Positions 1 to 6,405 of a stretch of 11,902 bases of DNA are shown here, piece by piece. How positions within the stretch are numbered: position 1 is the first letter of the stretch; each line of letters starts with the position of its first letter. The translations under genes were made by a program, and so were the position numbers. The DNA is from Gammaproteobacteria bacterium (GTDB lineage: Bacteria; Pseudomonadota; Gammaproteobacteria; SZUA-229), in assembly GCA_030641945.1 (NCBI GenBank), contig DAOWLL010000019.1, positions 1 to 11,902 on the forward strand, in the 5' to 3' direction. A model generated the notes under the pieces. It did not search any database. It saw nothing but the letters and a program-made list of their open reading frames with translations, and was not told where the DNA came from.

Positions 1-2
1 AT

Positions 3-317
3 ATAAATATAAGCTTTAATTTTGTAGAAGGCGAAAGCCTGTTGATGGCGCTCAAGGATTTGGCAATATCTTCGGGAAGTGCCTGTACATCAGCATCACT
101 GGAACCAAGCTACGTACTCAGGGCGCTTGGCAGAAATGATGAACTCGCACATAGCTCCATTCGCTTTTCCATAGGCCGCTTCACAACCGAACAGGATATT
201 GATTTCACCATTGAGCACGTTCGAGGTGCCGTTGAGAAACTGCGCGAGCTGTCGCCGTTGTGGGATATGTATAAAGAAGGCATTGACCTGGAGTCCATCG
301 AGTGGGCAGCCCATTAG
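3..317 (+). CDS. iscS: Cysteine desulfurase IscS, C-terminal part (5' end outside window)
   Basis: IscS is the PLP-dependent cysteine desulfurase that turns cysteine into alanine and passes persulfide sulfur to IscU and other acceptors in the cytoplasm. The reading frame is open from base 3, giving the last 104 residues of a protein that is about 404 residues in E. coli. The active-site loop [25 protein letters not shown] stretch is present, and the persulfide cysteine is the codon at 84-86 (equivalent to E. coli Cys328). The end, LESIEWAAH, matches the IscS tail family that contacts IscU. The PLP lysine and most of the fold lie upstream of the window. It is followed by iscU after 121 bp, and iscR would be expected upstream. 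The frame ends in TAG. Identification is certain; the TTG at 42 and ATG at 45 are internal codons, not starts. Confidence 0.97.
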   Translation: MNISFNFVEGESLLMALKDLAISSGSACTSASLEPSYVLRALGRNDELAHSSIRFSIGRFTTEQDIDFTIEHVRGAVEKLRELSPLWDMYKEGIDLESIEWAAH

Positions 318-320
318 GAC

Positions 321-351
321 AGGGGCGAGGTTCGAGGGGCGAGGGGCAAGG
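321..351 (+). repeat. G-rich short direct repeat in the iscS-iscU spacer
   Basis: Directly after the iscS stop the plus strand reads AGGGGCGAGG at 321-330 and again at 335-344, followed by GGCAAGG. Three GGGG runs (322-325, 336-339, 343-346) and further GG steps lie within about 30 bases, and the plus strand has almost no C. It has no coding role. It could be a degenerate copy of an intergenic repeat family or could fold as a two-tier G-quadruplex in the mRNA; both ideas are inference. Confidence 0.6.
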
Positions 352-407
352 AAAAACGATTAATAAATCCGCCGATATGCATTTTGATAATTTCTGACAT
401 ATTGGTG

Positions 408-430
408 TCTAACAGGTTATGAGTTAGAGG
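408..430 (+). promoter_or_regulatory. iscU ribosome binding site with a possible short hairpin over it
   Basis: The likely Shine-Dalgarno sequence AGAGG is at 426-430, eight bases before the iscU ATG at 439. TCTAAC at 408-413 is complementary to GTTAGA at 423-428 with a 9-base loop, so a weak 6-bp stem could cover part of the Shine-Dalgarno. The stem is short and AU-rich, so a regulatory effect is only a possibility. The rest of the 318-438 spacer is AT-rich; I see no convincing promoter in it. Confidence 0.35.
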
Positions 431-438
431 TATAGAAA

Positions 439-819
439 ATGGCTTATAGTGAAAAGGTTCTGGACCATTATGAAAATCCGCGTAATGTCGGGTCATTTGG
501 CAAAGATGAGAACAACGTAGGTACCGGAATGGTAGGTGCGCCGGCCTGTGGGGATGTCATGAAGCTGCAGATCAAGGTGGACGAAGAAGGTGTTATTGAA
601 GATGCTGTATTTAAAACCTATGGTTGTGGCAGTGCGATTGCTTCAAGCTCACTCTTAACCGAGTGGGTTAAAGGTAAGACGCTGGATCAGGCCAGGGCAA
701 TCAAGAATACTGCAATTGCAGAAGAACTGGCATTACCACCGGTAAAAATACATTGTTCAGTGCTGGCGGAAGATGCTATTAATGCCGCTGTTGATGATTA
801 TATGCAGAAGAGATCCTGA
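439..819 (+). CDS. iscU: Iron-sulfur cluster assembly scaffold IscU
   Basis: IscU is the scaffold on which [2Fe-2S] clusters are built from IscS sulfur, iron and Fdx electrons. The protein is 126 residues, close to the 128 of E. coli. The three conserved cysteines are Cys37 (in PACGD, with Asp39), Cys63 (YGCGSAIASSS) and Cys106, preceded by His105. The motif LPPVK at residues 99-103 is the peptide bound by HscA, which agrees with hscB/hscA lying downstream. The ATG at 439 has AGAGG eight bases upstream and gives the family N-terminus MAYSEKVLDHYENPRNVG. The gene follows iscS by 121 bp and precedes iscA by 15 bp. No feature is unusual; identification is certain. Confidence 0.98.
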   Translation: MAYSEKVLDHYENPRNVGSFGKDENNVGTGMVGAPACGDVMKLQIKVDEEGVIEDAVFKTYGCGSAIASSSLLTEWVKGKTLDQARAIKNTAIAEELALPPVKIHCSVLAEDAINAAVDDYMQKRS

Positions 820-834
820 TTAAGGTATTTGTTT

Positions 835-1158
835 ATGGCTGTAACTGTTACACAAGCTGCTGCAGATCGCATTAATGACTTCCTCGCCAATAGAGGCAAG
901 GGCGTCGGCTTGCGTCTGGGCGTTAAAACAACAGGCTGTTCCGGTATGGCTTATGTGCTCGAGTTCGTTGACGAATTGAATCCTGAGGACGAAGTATTTG
1001 AAGACCATGGTGTCAAGGTTATCGTTGACAGGAAGAGCATGGTGTATATTGATGGTACCGAGCTGGATTTTACCAAAGAAGGACTGAATGAAGGCTTTCA
1101 ATTCAACAACCCGAACGAGAAGGCTCAGTGTGGTTGTGGTGAAAGCTTCACGGTTTAG
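835..1158 (+). CDS. iscA: Iron-sulfur cluster assembly protein IscA (A-type carrier)
   Basis: IscA is an A-type carrier that binds iron or an Fe-S cluster and helps deliver clusters, notably for [4Fe-4S] target proteins. From the ATG at 835 the protein is 107 residues, the same length as E. coli IscA, starting [13 protein letters not shown]. The three metal-binding cysteines are Cys35 ([13 protein letters not shown]), Cys99 and Cys101 (CGCGESF). I chose 835 over an upstream in-frame TTG at 829 because TAAGG at 821-825 sits nine bases before the ATG and the resulting N-terminus matches the family. It lies 15 bp after iscU and 48 bp before hscB. The operon position distinguishes it from the related ErpA and SufA. 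Confidence 0.96.
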   Translation: MAVTVTQAAADRINDFLANRGKGVGLRLGVKTTGCSGMAYVLEFVDELNPEDEVFEDHGVKVIVDRKSMVYIDGTELDFTKEGLNEGFQFNNPNEKAQCGCGESFTV

Positions 1159-1206
1159 TTAATTCAACAGCATTGGTTATCGCATTTATATAAATAGTTG
1201 CATGTG

Positions 1207-1749
1207 ATGACGGATGCCCTGTCTACAAATTATTTCAAATTATTCGAAATCCCCGTTTCCTATGATGTTGATCTCGATCAGGTGCAGCATCGTTATCGGG
1301 ACTTGCAGAAGGCTGTTCACCCGGACAAGTATGCAAATGCAAGCTCGCAGGAGCGCAGAATTTCAATGCAGCATACATCGTTGATCAACCAGGCGCTGCA
1401 TACATTGAAGCACCCGGTCGAACGGGCCATGTATTTACTGCAGCTCAAGGATGTGGTCTTTACCATGGATAATGAGACTACGATGGATGCGGCCTTTCTG
1501 ATGGAGCAGATGGAAATGCGGGAGAAACTCGAAGCTGTGCGTGAGCAAAATGATCCGCTTGCCGAACTGGATAGCATGTCAGCCGATGTTAAGTCGAACA
1601 TGAATAATATGGCGGATGAATTCAAGCGTGCCTATGCATCAGATGACCTCGATGATGCAAGAGAAGCTGTAAGAAAATTGCAGTTTTTAAACAAGGCAAA
1701 AAATGAAATTGATGAACTTGCCGCAAGTATTGAAGATGAAATAATCTAA
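1207..1749 (+). CDS. hscB: J-domain co-chaperone HscB
   Basis: HscB brings IscU to the specialised Hsp70 HscA and stimulates its ATPase. From ATG 1207 the protein is 180 residues (171 in E. coli). The N-terminal J domain covers roughly residues 8-80 with the HPD tripeptide at 38-40 (AVHPDKY). A C-terminal three-helix bundle follows; the helix [13 protein letters not shown] at 97-109 is the conserved IscU-binding surface. The start is uncertain: TTG 1198, GTG 1204 and ATG 1207 are in frame within ten bases and none has a clear Shine-Dalgarno. ATG 1207 is preferred because it is the only ATG. The stop is two bases before hscA, so translation of the pair is probably coupled. Confidence 0.95.
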   Translation: MTDALSTNYFKLFEIPVSYDVDLDQVQHRYRDLQKAVHPDKYANASSQERRISMQHTSLINQALHTLKHPVERAMYLLQLKDVVFTMDNETTMDAAFLMEQMEMREKLEAVREQNDPLAELDSMSADVKSNMNNMADEFKRAYASDDLDDAREAVRKLQFLNKAKNEIDELAASIEDEII

Positions 1750-1751
1750 TT

Positions 1752-3626
1752 ATGGCCTTATTACAGATATCAGAACCCGGGCAGTCTACAGCGCCACATC
1801 AGCATCGATTGGCTGTTGGTATTGATCTGGGTACGACTAACTCACTGGTAGCGTCCGTGCGCAGCGGTGATGTACAGACATTGCCTGACGAGGATGGCAG
1901 TCATCTTCTTTCATCAGTTGTTCGTTACCATGAGGATGGGGTGGAAGTAGGGGCTGTTGCTGCACAACACGCGATTACTGACCCGATGAATACCATTGTT
2001 TCGGTGAAACGTTTTATGGGCAGAGGCATCAGTGACTTGCGTCTTCTCGGTAACAAGCTGCCATATCATTTTATTGATGAAGACAAGGCGGTTCCCCGAA
2101 TACATACCAGGGGTGGTGATGTCAGTGCGACTGAGGTGTCGGCAGAAATACTCAAGGCACTCAAGCGCAGGGCGGTTAAAACACTGGGAGAAGAAATACA
2201 GGGGGCTGTAATTACAGTTCCTGCCTATTTCGACGAGGCCCAAAGGCAGGCAACAAAAGATGCAGCAACCCTGGCGGGTTTGAATGTTCTGCGTTTACTC
2301 AACGAGCCGACAGCGGCAGCCGTGGCCTATGGCCTGGACTCGGGCCAGGAAGGTGTCATCGCTGTTTATGATCTGGGTGGCGGCACTTTTGATATTTCCA
2401 TACTGCGTTTGAATCAAGGTGTGTTTGAAGTGCTTGCGACAGGTGGAGACAGTGCATTGGGCGGTGATGATTTTGATCATGTCATTGCCGAGTGGATTCT
2501 GCAGCAGGCTGATTATGAAGCTGACCCTGAACCACAACTTGTCAGGCTGCTGATGCACGCGTCAAGAAATGCCAAAGAAACCCTGTCGGAGCAAACAGAA
2601 GCGGATATCCTGATCGATGCTGACGAAATTCAATGGCATGGCAGCCTGTCGCGTGATCAGATGGATGCCTTAATTGAGCCGCTGATACGTAAGACTCTGA
2701 TGTCATGCCGGCGGGCACTTCGTGATGCCGAAATTGGCAACCAGGATATCATTGAAATCGTCATGGTCGGCGGTTCAACACGCGTGCCACATGTGCGTAA
2801 CAAGGTTGGTGAGTTCTTTGAATGTGAGCCTTTAGTCAGTATTGATCCTGACAGGGTTGTAGCCATTGGCGCTGCACTGCAGGCAGATGTGCTTGTCGGT
2901 AATAAGACTGATGAGGATATGCTGCTGCTTGACATAATCCCCTTGTCACTTGGTATTGAAACAATGGGCGGCCTGTCTGAGAAAATAATCCACCGCAATA
3001 CGCCGATACCTGTTTCTCGTGCGCAGGATTTCACCACCTACAAGGATGGTCAGACTGCGATGGCCGTGCATGTGGTGCAGGGTGAGCGTGAGCTGGTGTC
3101 GGATTGCCGTTCATTGGCACATTTTGAGCTGCGCGGTTTTCCGCCGCAGGTCGCCGGAGCGCCGCGCATACGCGTGACCTTCCAGGTGGATGCGGATGGC
3201 TTGTTGAGTGTGCATGCGCGTGAAGAGAACAGCGGCACAGAGGCCAGCGTCGATGTAAAACCGTCTTATGGCCTCACCGATGAAGAAATTGAATCGATGC
3301 TGCGTGCTTCAATGGACCATGCGCAAGAAGATATGCTGGCCAGAACACTGCGTGAGGAGCAGGTTGAAGCCGAGCGTGTTGTCGAAGCGCTGGATTCGGC
3401 AATAAAAGCCGATGCTGCGTTGTTAACGGATGACGAAAGAAGATTGATATCGGAGACGCGTGACCGCTTGATTGCAGCCAGAGTTGGAGATGATCCGGGC
3501 TTGATTAAAAAAGCAATCACTGAGCTGGAAGCTGCCTGTGAGGATTTTGTTGCCCGACGAATGAATACCAGTATCCGCAAGGCAATGAAAGGTCATTCAG
3601 TTGACGAATATGCTACAGAGGATTAG
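1752..3626 (+). CDS. hscA: Fe-S assembly Hsp70 chaperone HscA
   Basis: HscA is the Hsp70 dedicated to Fe-S biogenesis; with HscB it binds the LPPVK loop of IscU and drives cluster release using ATP. The protein is 624 residues (616 in E. coli). The ATPase domain shows the phosphate-binding GIDLGTTNS at 23-31, NEPTAAA at 184-190, DLGGGTFD at 207-214 and VGGSTRVP at 339-346. The linker and substrate-binding domain begin near residue 392 ([19 protein letters not shown]), followed by a helical lid from about 510. The poorly conserved N-terminal extension of about 20 residues before the ATPase fold is normal for HscA and separates it from DnaK. It starts two bases after hscB and ends 34 bp before fdx. 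Confidence 0.98.
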   Translation: MALLQISEPGQSTAPHQHRLAVGIDLGTTNSLVASVRSGDVQTLPDEDGSHLLSSVVRYHEDGVEVGAVAAQHAITDPMNTIVSVKRFMGRGISDLRLLGNKLPYHFIDEDKAVPRIHTRGGDVSATEVSAEILKALKRRAVKTLGEEIQGAVITVPAYFDEAQRQATKDAATLAGLNVLRLLNEPTAAAVAYGLDSGQEGVIAVYDLGGGTFDISILRLNQGVFEVLATGGDSALGGDDFDHVIAEWILQQADYEADPEPQLVRLLMHASRNAKETLSEQTEADILIDADEIQWHGSLSRDQMDALIEPLIRKTLMSCRRALRDAEIGNQDIIEIVMVGGSTRVPHVRNKVGEFFECEPLVSIDPDRVVAIGAALQADVLVGNKTDEDMLLLDIIPLSLGIETMGGLSEKIIHRNTPIPVSRAQDFTTYKDGQTAMAVHVVQGERELVSDCRSLAHFELRGFPPQVAGAPRIRVTFQVDADGLLSVHAREENSGTEASVDVKPSYGLTDEEIESMLRASMDHAQEDMLARTLREEQVEAERVVEALDSAIKADAALLTDDERRLISETRDRLIAARVGDDPGLIKKAITELEAACEDFVARRMNTSIRKAMKGHSVDEYATED

Positions 3627-3630
3627 TCAT

Positions 3631-3660
3631 ATGTTGCGCAATCATCAGGGGTGTATGTAG
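3631..3660 (+). other. Possible nine-codon leader ORF abutting fdx
   Basis: An ATG at 3631 opens nine codons (MLRNHQGCM) that stop at TAG 3658-3660, immediately before and in the same frame as the fdx ATG at 3661. The last two codons form ATG-TAG, giving the run ATGTAGATG. The likely fdx Shine-Dalgarno AGGGG (3647-3651) lies inside it. If translated it would deliver ribosomes to the fdx start, but the ORF may be chance and it lacks its own clear ribosome binding site. Confidence 0.2.
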
Positions 3661-3999
3661 ATGCCGCAGCTAGTATTTTTACCGCATGAAGAGTTGTGTC
3701 CGGATGGAATGGTAATCGAAGCCGAAACCGGGACGACAATATGTGATGCTGCATTACAGAATGGAATTGGAATTGAGCATGCCTGTGAAAAATCATGTGC
3801 ATGCACAACATGTCATGTCTACATACGTGAAGGCATGGATTCGCTTAACGAAAACAGCGATGATGAAGACGATATGCTCGACAAGGCCTGGGGGCTTGAG
3901 CCCGATTCAAGATTGAGCTGTCAGGCAACAGTGGGCGATGAAGATCTTGTCATAGAGATACCAAAGTACACCATTAATATGGTGTCGGAGAATCATTAA
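3661..3999 (+). CDS. fdx: ISC-type [2Fe-2S] ferredoxin Fdx
   Basis: This adrenodoxin-type ferredoxin supplies electrons for cluster assembly on IscU. The protein is 112 residues (111 in E. coli). Cluster ligands are Cys42, Cys48, Cys51 and Cys87, in CEKSCACTTCHVYI and RLSCQA; the extra Cys46 typical of ISC ferredoxins is also present. An acidic region around residues 64-74 (ENSDDEDDMLD) fits the surface that contacts IscS. ATG 3661 has AGGGG at 3647-3651 as a likely ribosome binding site and gives the family start MPQLVFLPHEELCPDG. It follows hscA after 34 bp; downstream a 195-bp repeat-filled gap separates it from iscX. Confidence 0.97.
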   Translation: MPQLVFLPHEELCPDGMVIEAETGTTICDAALQNGIGIEHACEKSCACTTCHVYIREGMDSLNENSDDEDDMLDKAWGLEPDSRLSCQATVGDEDLVIEIPKYTINMVSENH

Positions 4000-4009
4000 C
4001 ATTATTTTC

Positions 4010-4140
4010 TAACCGCAGAGGCGCGGAGACGCAGAGTATATTGATTGTTTGTAGGAGCGACTTCAGTCGCGAATGTCGAGGATTCGCGACTAAAGTCGCT
4101 CCTACGTAAACCTTTATAAATCTCTGCGCCTCTGCGGTTA
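4010..4140. repeat. Composite inverted-repeat element with outer CGCAGAG-unit arms (MITE-like)
   Basis: The left arm 4010-4036 begins TAACCGCAGAGGCG and consists of three 8-bp units (CCGCAGAG, GCGCGGAG, ACGCAGAG). The right arm 4121-4140 is the reverse complement of the same start and has two units (GCGCAGAG then CCGCAGAG on the minus strand, ending GGTTA). The arms therefore match but differ by one 8-bp unit. They enclose the REP pair at 4051-4105, so the whole 131 bp can fold into one long imperfect hairpin. There is no ORF and I see no clear target-site duplication. It fits a non-autonomous, dispersed intergenic repeat; mobility is inferred from structure only. Confidence 0.75.
4051..4105. 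repeat. Inverted REP pair (REPIN/BIME-like) between fdx and iscX
   Basis: Two 24-base arms, 4051-4074 and 4082-4105, are inverted copies with 23 of 24 positions matching, around a 7-base loop. Each arm starts (reading inward) with the tetranucleotide GTAG, followed by GAGCGACTTCAGTCGC, which is itself a small palindrome (GCGACT-TC-AGTCGC; GCGACT-TT-AGTCGC in the other arm). A GTAG head plus an imperfect palindromic stem is the signature of REP sequences mobilised by RAYT (TnpA-REP) transposases, and a head-to-head pair is a REPIN or BIME. As RNA it would form a very stable hairpin inside the operon. There is no U tract after it, so it is not a classic terminator. Confidence 0.85.
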
Positions 4141-4183
4141 TATACACTGCATTTGAGCGGAATAAGCAATTAACAGGCCAGGC

Positions 4184-4189
4184 AGGAGG
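4184..4189 (+). promoter_or_regulatory. Strong Shine-Dalgarno of iscX
   Basis: A full AGGAGG lies five bases before the iscX ATG at 4195. It is the strongest ribosome binding site in the window and fixes the iscX start. It may compensate for poor transcript continuity past the repeat upstream. Confidence 0.8.
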
Positions 4190-4194
4190 TTGAT

Positions 4195-4395
4195 ATGGGT
4201 TTGAAATGGGTGGATTCACTGGATATCGCGATCGAACTGGATGATAAATTTCCTGATGTGGATCCGATGCATGTGAATTTTGTCGATCTGCGCAACTGGG
4301 TGCTGGAACTGGATGAGTTTGACGATGACCCCGAGCATTCCGGTGAACGCATTCTTGAGGCGATTCAGATGGCCTGGATCGAGGAAAAGGAATGA
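4195..4395 (+). CDS. iscX: Fe-S assembly modulator IscX
   Basis: IscX (YfhJ) is a small acidic protein that binds IscS at a site overlapping that of frataxin CyaY, and is thought to bind iron and regulate the rate of cluster assembly. The protein is 66 residues, exactly the E. coli length. It begins MGLKWVDSLDIAIEL, and it carries the family DP segment (DVDPMHVNFVDL), the FDDDPEHSGERILEAI stretch and an acidic C-terminus. It is usually the last gene of the isc operon, as here. It follows fdx after 195 bp of mostly repeat sequence and has its own strong AGGAGG. The stop TGA at 4393-4395 is 91 bp before rlmN. Confidence 0.96.
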   Translation: MGLKWVDSLDIAIELDDKFPDVDPMHVNFVDLRNWVLELDEFDDDPEHSGERILEAIQMAWIEEKE

Positions 4396-4441
4396 ATGCC
4401 GGAGAATGGAAATATCCTGCTGAATCCTTTCTATACAGCTA

Positions 4442-4465
4442 AAACCCGCGTAAAATCGTGGGTTT
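4442..4465 (+). terminator. Weak hairpin between iscX and rlmN, possible operon boundary
   Basis: AAACCCGCG at 4442-4450 pairs with CGTGGGTTT at 4457-4465 (nine pairs, one of them G-U) around a 6-base loop. It lies in the 91-bp gap where the isc operon would be expected to end. There is no run of Ts after it beyond the three in the stem, so intrinsic termination would be weak. TATACA at 4432-4437 resembles a -10 box, but I see no matching -35, so I do not call a promoter. Confidence 0.3.
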
Positions 4466-4486
4466 ACCGAAACTATTTATCACCCG

Positions 4487-5623
4487 ATGAGAACAGTGAT
4501 CGCACAAAACAGCAGTGTGTCAGCAGCAACGCTGAACTTGCTCGACCTCGACAGACAGGGGCTGGAAGAATATTTCTCTGGACTTGGAGAAAAATCCTTC
4601 AGGGCCAGTCAGGTCATTCAGTGGATACATCAGAAAGGCGTGACCGATTTCCAGCAAATGTCCAATCTTTCGCAGGCATTACGCGATCAGTTGCAGAAAA
4701 ATACCGTCATTCACCCGCCTGAAGTTGTCTATGATGCCACATCAACTGATGGCACCCGCAAGTGGCTGCTGCAGCTTGATGATGGCAATCGCATCGAAAC
4801 CGTCTATATTCCTGAAGATGACCGCGGCACTCTGTGTGTTTCGTCGCAAGTTGGCTGTGCACTGGATTGCAGTTTCTGTTCAACCGGCCGTCGTGGCTTT
4901 AATCGCAACCTGAGCACAGCTGAAATCATTTCTCAGGTCTGGCTGGCGACACAACTGATCGATGAAGAGAAAAGGCCGGGACGCAAGGTCACCAATGTCG
5001 TACTAATGGGTATGGGTGAACCGCTGCTCAATTTCGATAATGTCGTGCGTGCTGTCCGCATTATGATGGATGATTTTGCTTATGGGCTGAGCAAACGCCG
5101 GGTGACAGTCAGTACTGCGGGTGTGGTGCCTGCAATAGACCGGCTGGGTGATATTCTGGATATGCGTCTTGCGGTGTCGCTGCATGCAGCTGATGATGAA
5201 TTGCGCAACAGCCTGGTGCCCTTGAACAGGAAATATCCATTGCAGCAGCTGATGGCAGCCTGTCGACGTTTTATCGACAAACAAAGTGCACGCAGCAGAA
5301 TTACATTTGAGTACGTTTTACTGGATGGTGTGAATGATTCAGATAAACATGCACAAGAGCTGATAAAACTGGTAAAAGGAATACCCACATTAATGAATTT
5401 GATACCGTTCAATCCGTTTGAAAGTTCGGGCTACAAAACTTCGCCAGTGAAACGGGTAGAGCGATTTAACAAAATCCTGGCTGATGCAGGTATCACAACC
5501 GTGGTGCGTCGCACAAGAGGTGGCGATATCGACGCGGCTTGCGGGCAGCTGGTTGGTAAAATTGAAGATAAAAGCCGACGCCACCGTCGATTTGAGGAGC
5601 CCAGGATCGGAATGCAAGCATGA
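4487..5623 (+). CDS. rlmN: Dual-specificity 23S rRNA/tRNA adenine-C2 methyltransferase RlmN
   Basis: RlmN is a radical-SAM enzyme that methylates C2 of A2503 in 23S rRNA and of A37 in some tRNAs, supporting translational fidelity. The protein is 378 residues (384 in E. coli). An N-terminal domain (about 15-105) precedes the radical-SAM barrel, with the CX3CX2C cluster motif at Cys124, Cys128 and Cys131 (VGCALDCSFCSTG). The GEP motif is in MGMGEPLLNFDNV near residues 174-185. The two catalytic cysteines are Cys117 (TLCVSSQ) and the methyl-carrying Cys352 (RTRGGDIDAACGQL). The ATG at 4487 has no obvious Shine-Dalgarno. The stop overlaps pilW by four bases (ATGA), indicating translational coupling. 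As a [4Fe-4S] enzyme it depends on the ISC system encoded just upstream. Confidence 0.97.
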   Translation: MRTVIAQNSSVSAATLNLLDLDRQGLEEYFSGLGEKSFRASQVIQWIHQKGVTDFQQMSNLSQALRDQLQKNTVIHPPEVVYDATSTDGTRKWLLQLDDGNRIETVYIPEDDRGTLCVSSQVGCALDCSFCSTGRRGFNRNLSTAEIISQVWLATQLIDEEKRPGRKVTNVVLMGMGEPLLNFDNVVRAVRIMMDDFAYGLSKRRVTVSTAGVVPAIDRLGDILDMRLAVSLHAADDELRNSLVPLNRKYPLQQLMAACRRFIDKQSARSRITFEYVLLDGVNDSDKHAQELIKLVKGIPTLMNLIPFNPFESSGYKTSPVKRVERFNKILADAGITTVVRRTRGGDIDAACGQLVGKIEDKSRRHRRFEEPRIGMQA

Positions 5624-6405
5624 AATATTTAATCCGGATCATACTAATAATAACAATCACCGGACTGTCAGCCTGTTCAAGCAAGAAGGATATCGTCGTT
5701 GAGAAGAGGGTCTCCGAGCCTGATCTTGAAGAGGCCGCAGCGCTGAATGTACAACTGGCGATTGGCTACATTGACAGGGACCAGCTAGGGGTCGCCCTGG
5801 AAAAACTGGATAAAGCCATCGAGCAGGATCCGGAAAATATCGATGCTTATACTACAATGGCCTACTTGAAGAGAAAGGTCAACGAATTCGAAGAGGCTGA
5901 GAATTATTACCTCGAAGCACTGGAAATCAAGTCAACCAATCCAAACATACATAACAACTATGGCGGATTGTTATGCCAGATGGGTCGTTATGATGATGCG
6001 CTAAAAGAAATCAGGCTGGCCTATGAGGACCCGTTTTACGAGACGCCGTATCTTGCCTACGCTAACGCGGGTACCTGTCTGCTGGACAAGGGCGATTATA
6101 AGCAGGCAGAAAAGATGCTGCGTAAGGCGCTGCGGGAACAGCCCAATTACGCAGGTGCACTTATCTCCATGGCTGAGCTAGGTGTGAAGACGGAAAAATA
6201 CCTGATGGCGAGGGCATATATTCAACGCTATCATGCAATCGCCCGGCCCACTGCAGAAAGTTTGTGGCTGCAGGTCCAGGCTGAAAAAGCGCTGGGTGCG
6301 CAAGATCATTACATGAAATATGCGAGAAAACTGCTAAACGATTTTCCCGATTCTGATGAGGCCGGCATGCTAGAGGAAATGGCACGAAATGAGCGAATCC
6401 GATAA
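5620..6405 (+). CDS. pilW: Type IV pilus biogenesis/stability lipoprotein PilW (PilF)
   Basis: PilW/PilF is the outer-membrane pilotin needed for localisation and multimerisation of the type IV pilus secretin PilQ. The protein is 261 residues (about 250 in Pseudomonas PilF). It starts with a lipoprotein signal whose lipobox is LSAC with Cys19 as the lipidated residue; Ser at +2 agrees with outer-membrane sorting. The rest is tetratricopeptide repeats: clear units at about 42-73, 75-107, 109-140 and 145-177, with further helices to about 240. The rlmN-pilW-rodZ order is the typical gammaproteobacterial context and separates it from generic TPR lipoproteins. It overlaps rlmN by 4 bp and rodZ by 17 bp. 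Confidence 0.92.
   Translation: MKYLIRIILIITITGLSACSSKKDIVVEKRVSEPDLEEAAALNVQLAIGYIDRDQLGVALEKLDKAIEQDPENIDAYTTMAYLKRKVNEFEEAENYYLEALEIKSTNPNIHNNYGGLLCQMGRYDDALKEIRLAYEDPFYETPYLAYANAGTCLLDKGDYKQAEKMLRKALREQPNYAGALISMAELGVKTEKYLMARAYIQRYHAIARPTAESLWLQVQAEKALGAQDHYMKYARKLLNDFPDSDEAGMLEEMARNERIR

Noticed and set aside
42..317. Separate 91-residue gene starting at TTG 42
   Set aside because: The frame is open back to base 3 and the upstream residues ([13 protein letters not shown]) continue the IscS sequence, so it is the end of iscS and not a small gene.
384..413. Possible sigma-70 promoter upstream of iscU (TTGATA with TCTAAC 18 bases on)
   Set aside because: The -10 match is poor and the stretch is simply AT-rich; nothing else supports a transcription start inside the operon.
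4051..4105. Intrinsic terminator at the strong hairpin after fdx
   Set aside because: No T run follows on either strand, and the GTAG-headed paired structure is better explained as an inverted REP pair.
4011..4140. CRISPR-like repeats
   Set aside because: The repeated units are 8 bp or inverted, with no regular spacers and no cas genes nearby.
3974..4219. Minus-strand frame of 81 codons across the fdx-iscX gap
   Set aside because: It runs through the palindromic repeat and both neighbouring gene ends; the translation reflects repeat sequence and shows no protein family features.
4396..4722. Open frame of 108 codons starting next to the iscX stop
   Set aside because: It runs mostly inside rlmN in another frame, has no Shine-Dalgarno, and its predicted protein has no recognisable domain or family-like pattern, while the rlmN frame shows all catalytic motifs.
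6389..6405. 17-bp pilW/rodZ overlap as a sign of frameshift or fusion
   Set aside because: Both proteins are full length with intact domains, and short overlaps are common in tightly packed operons.
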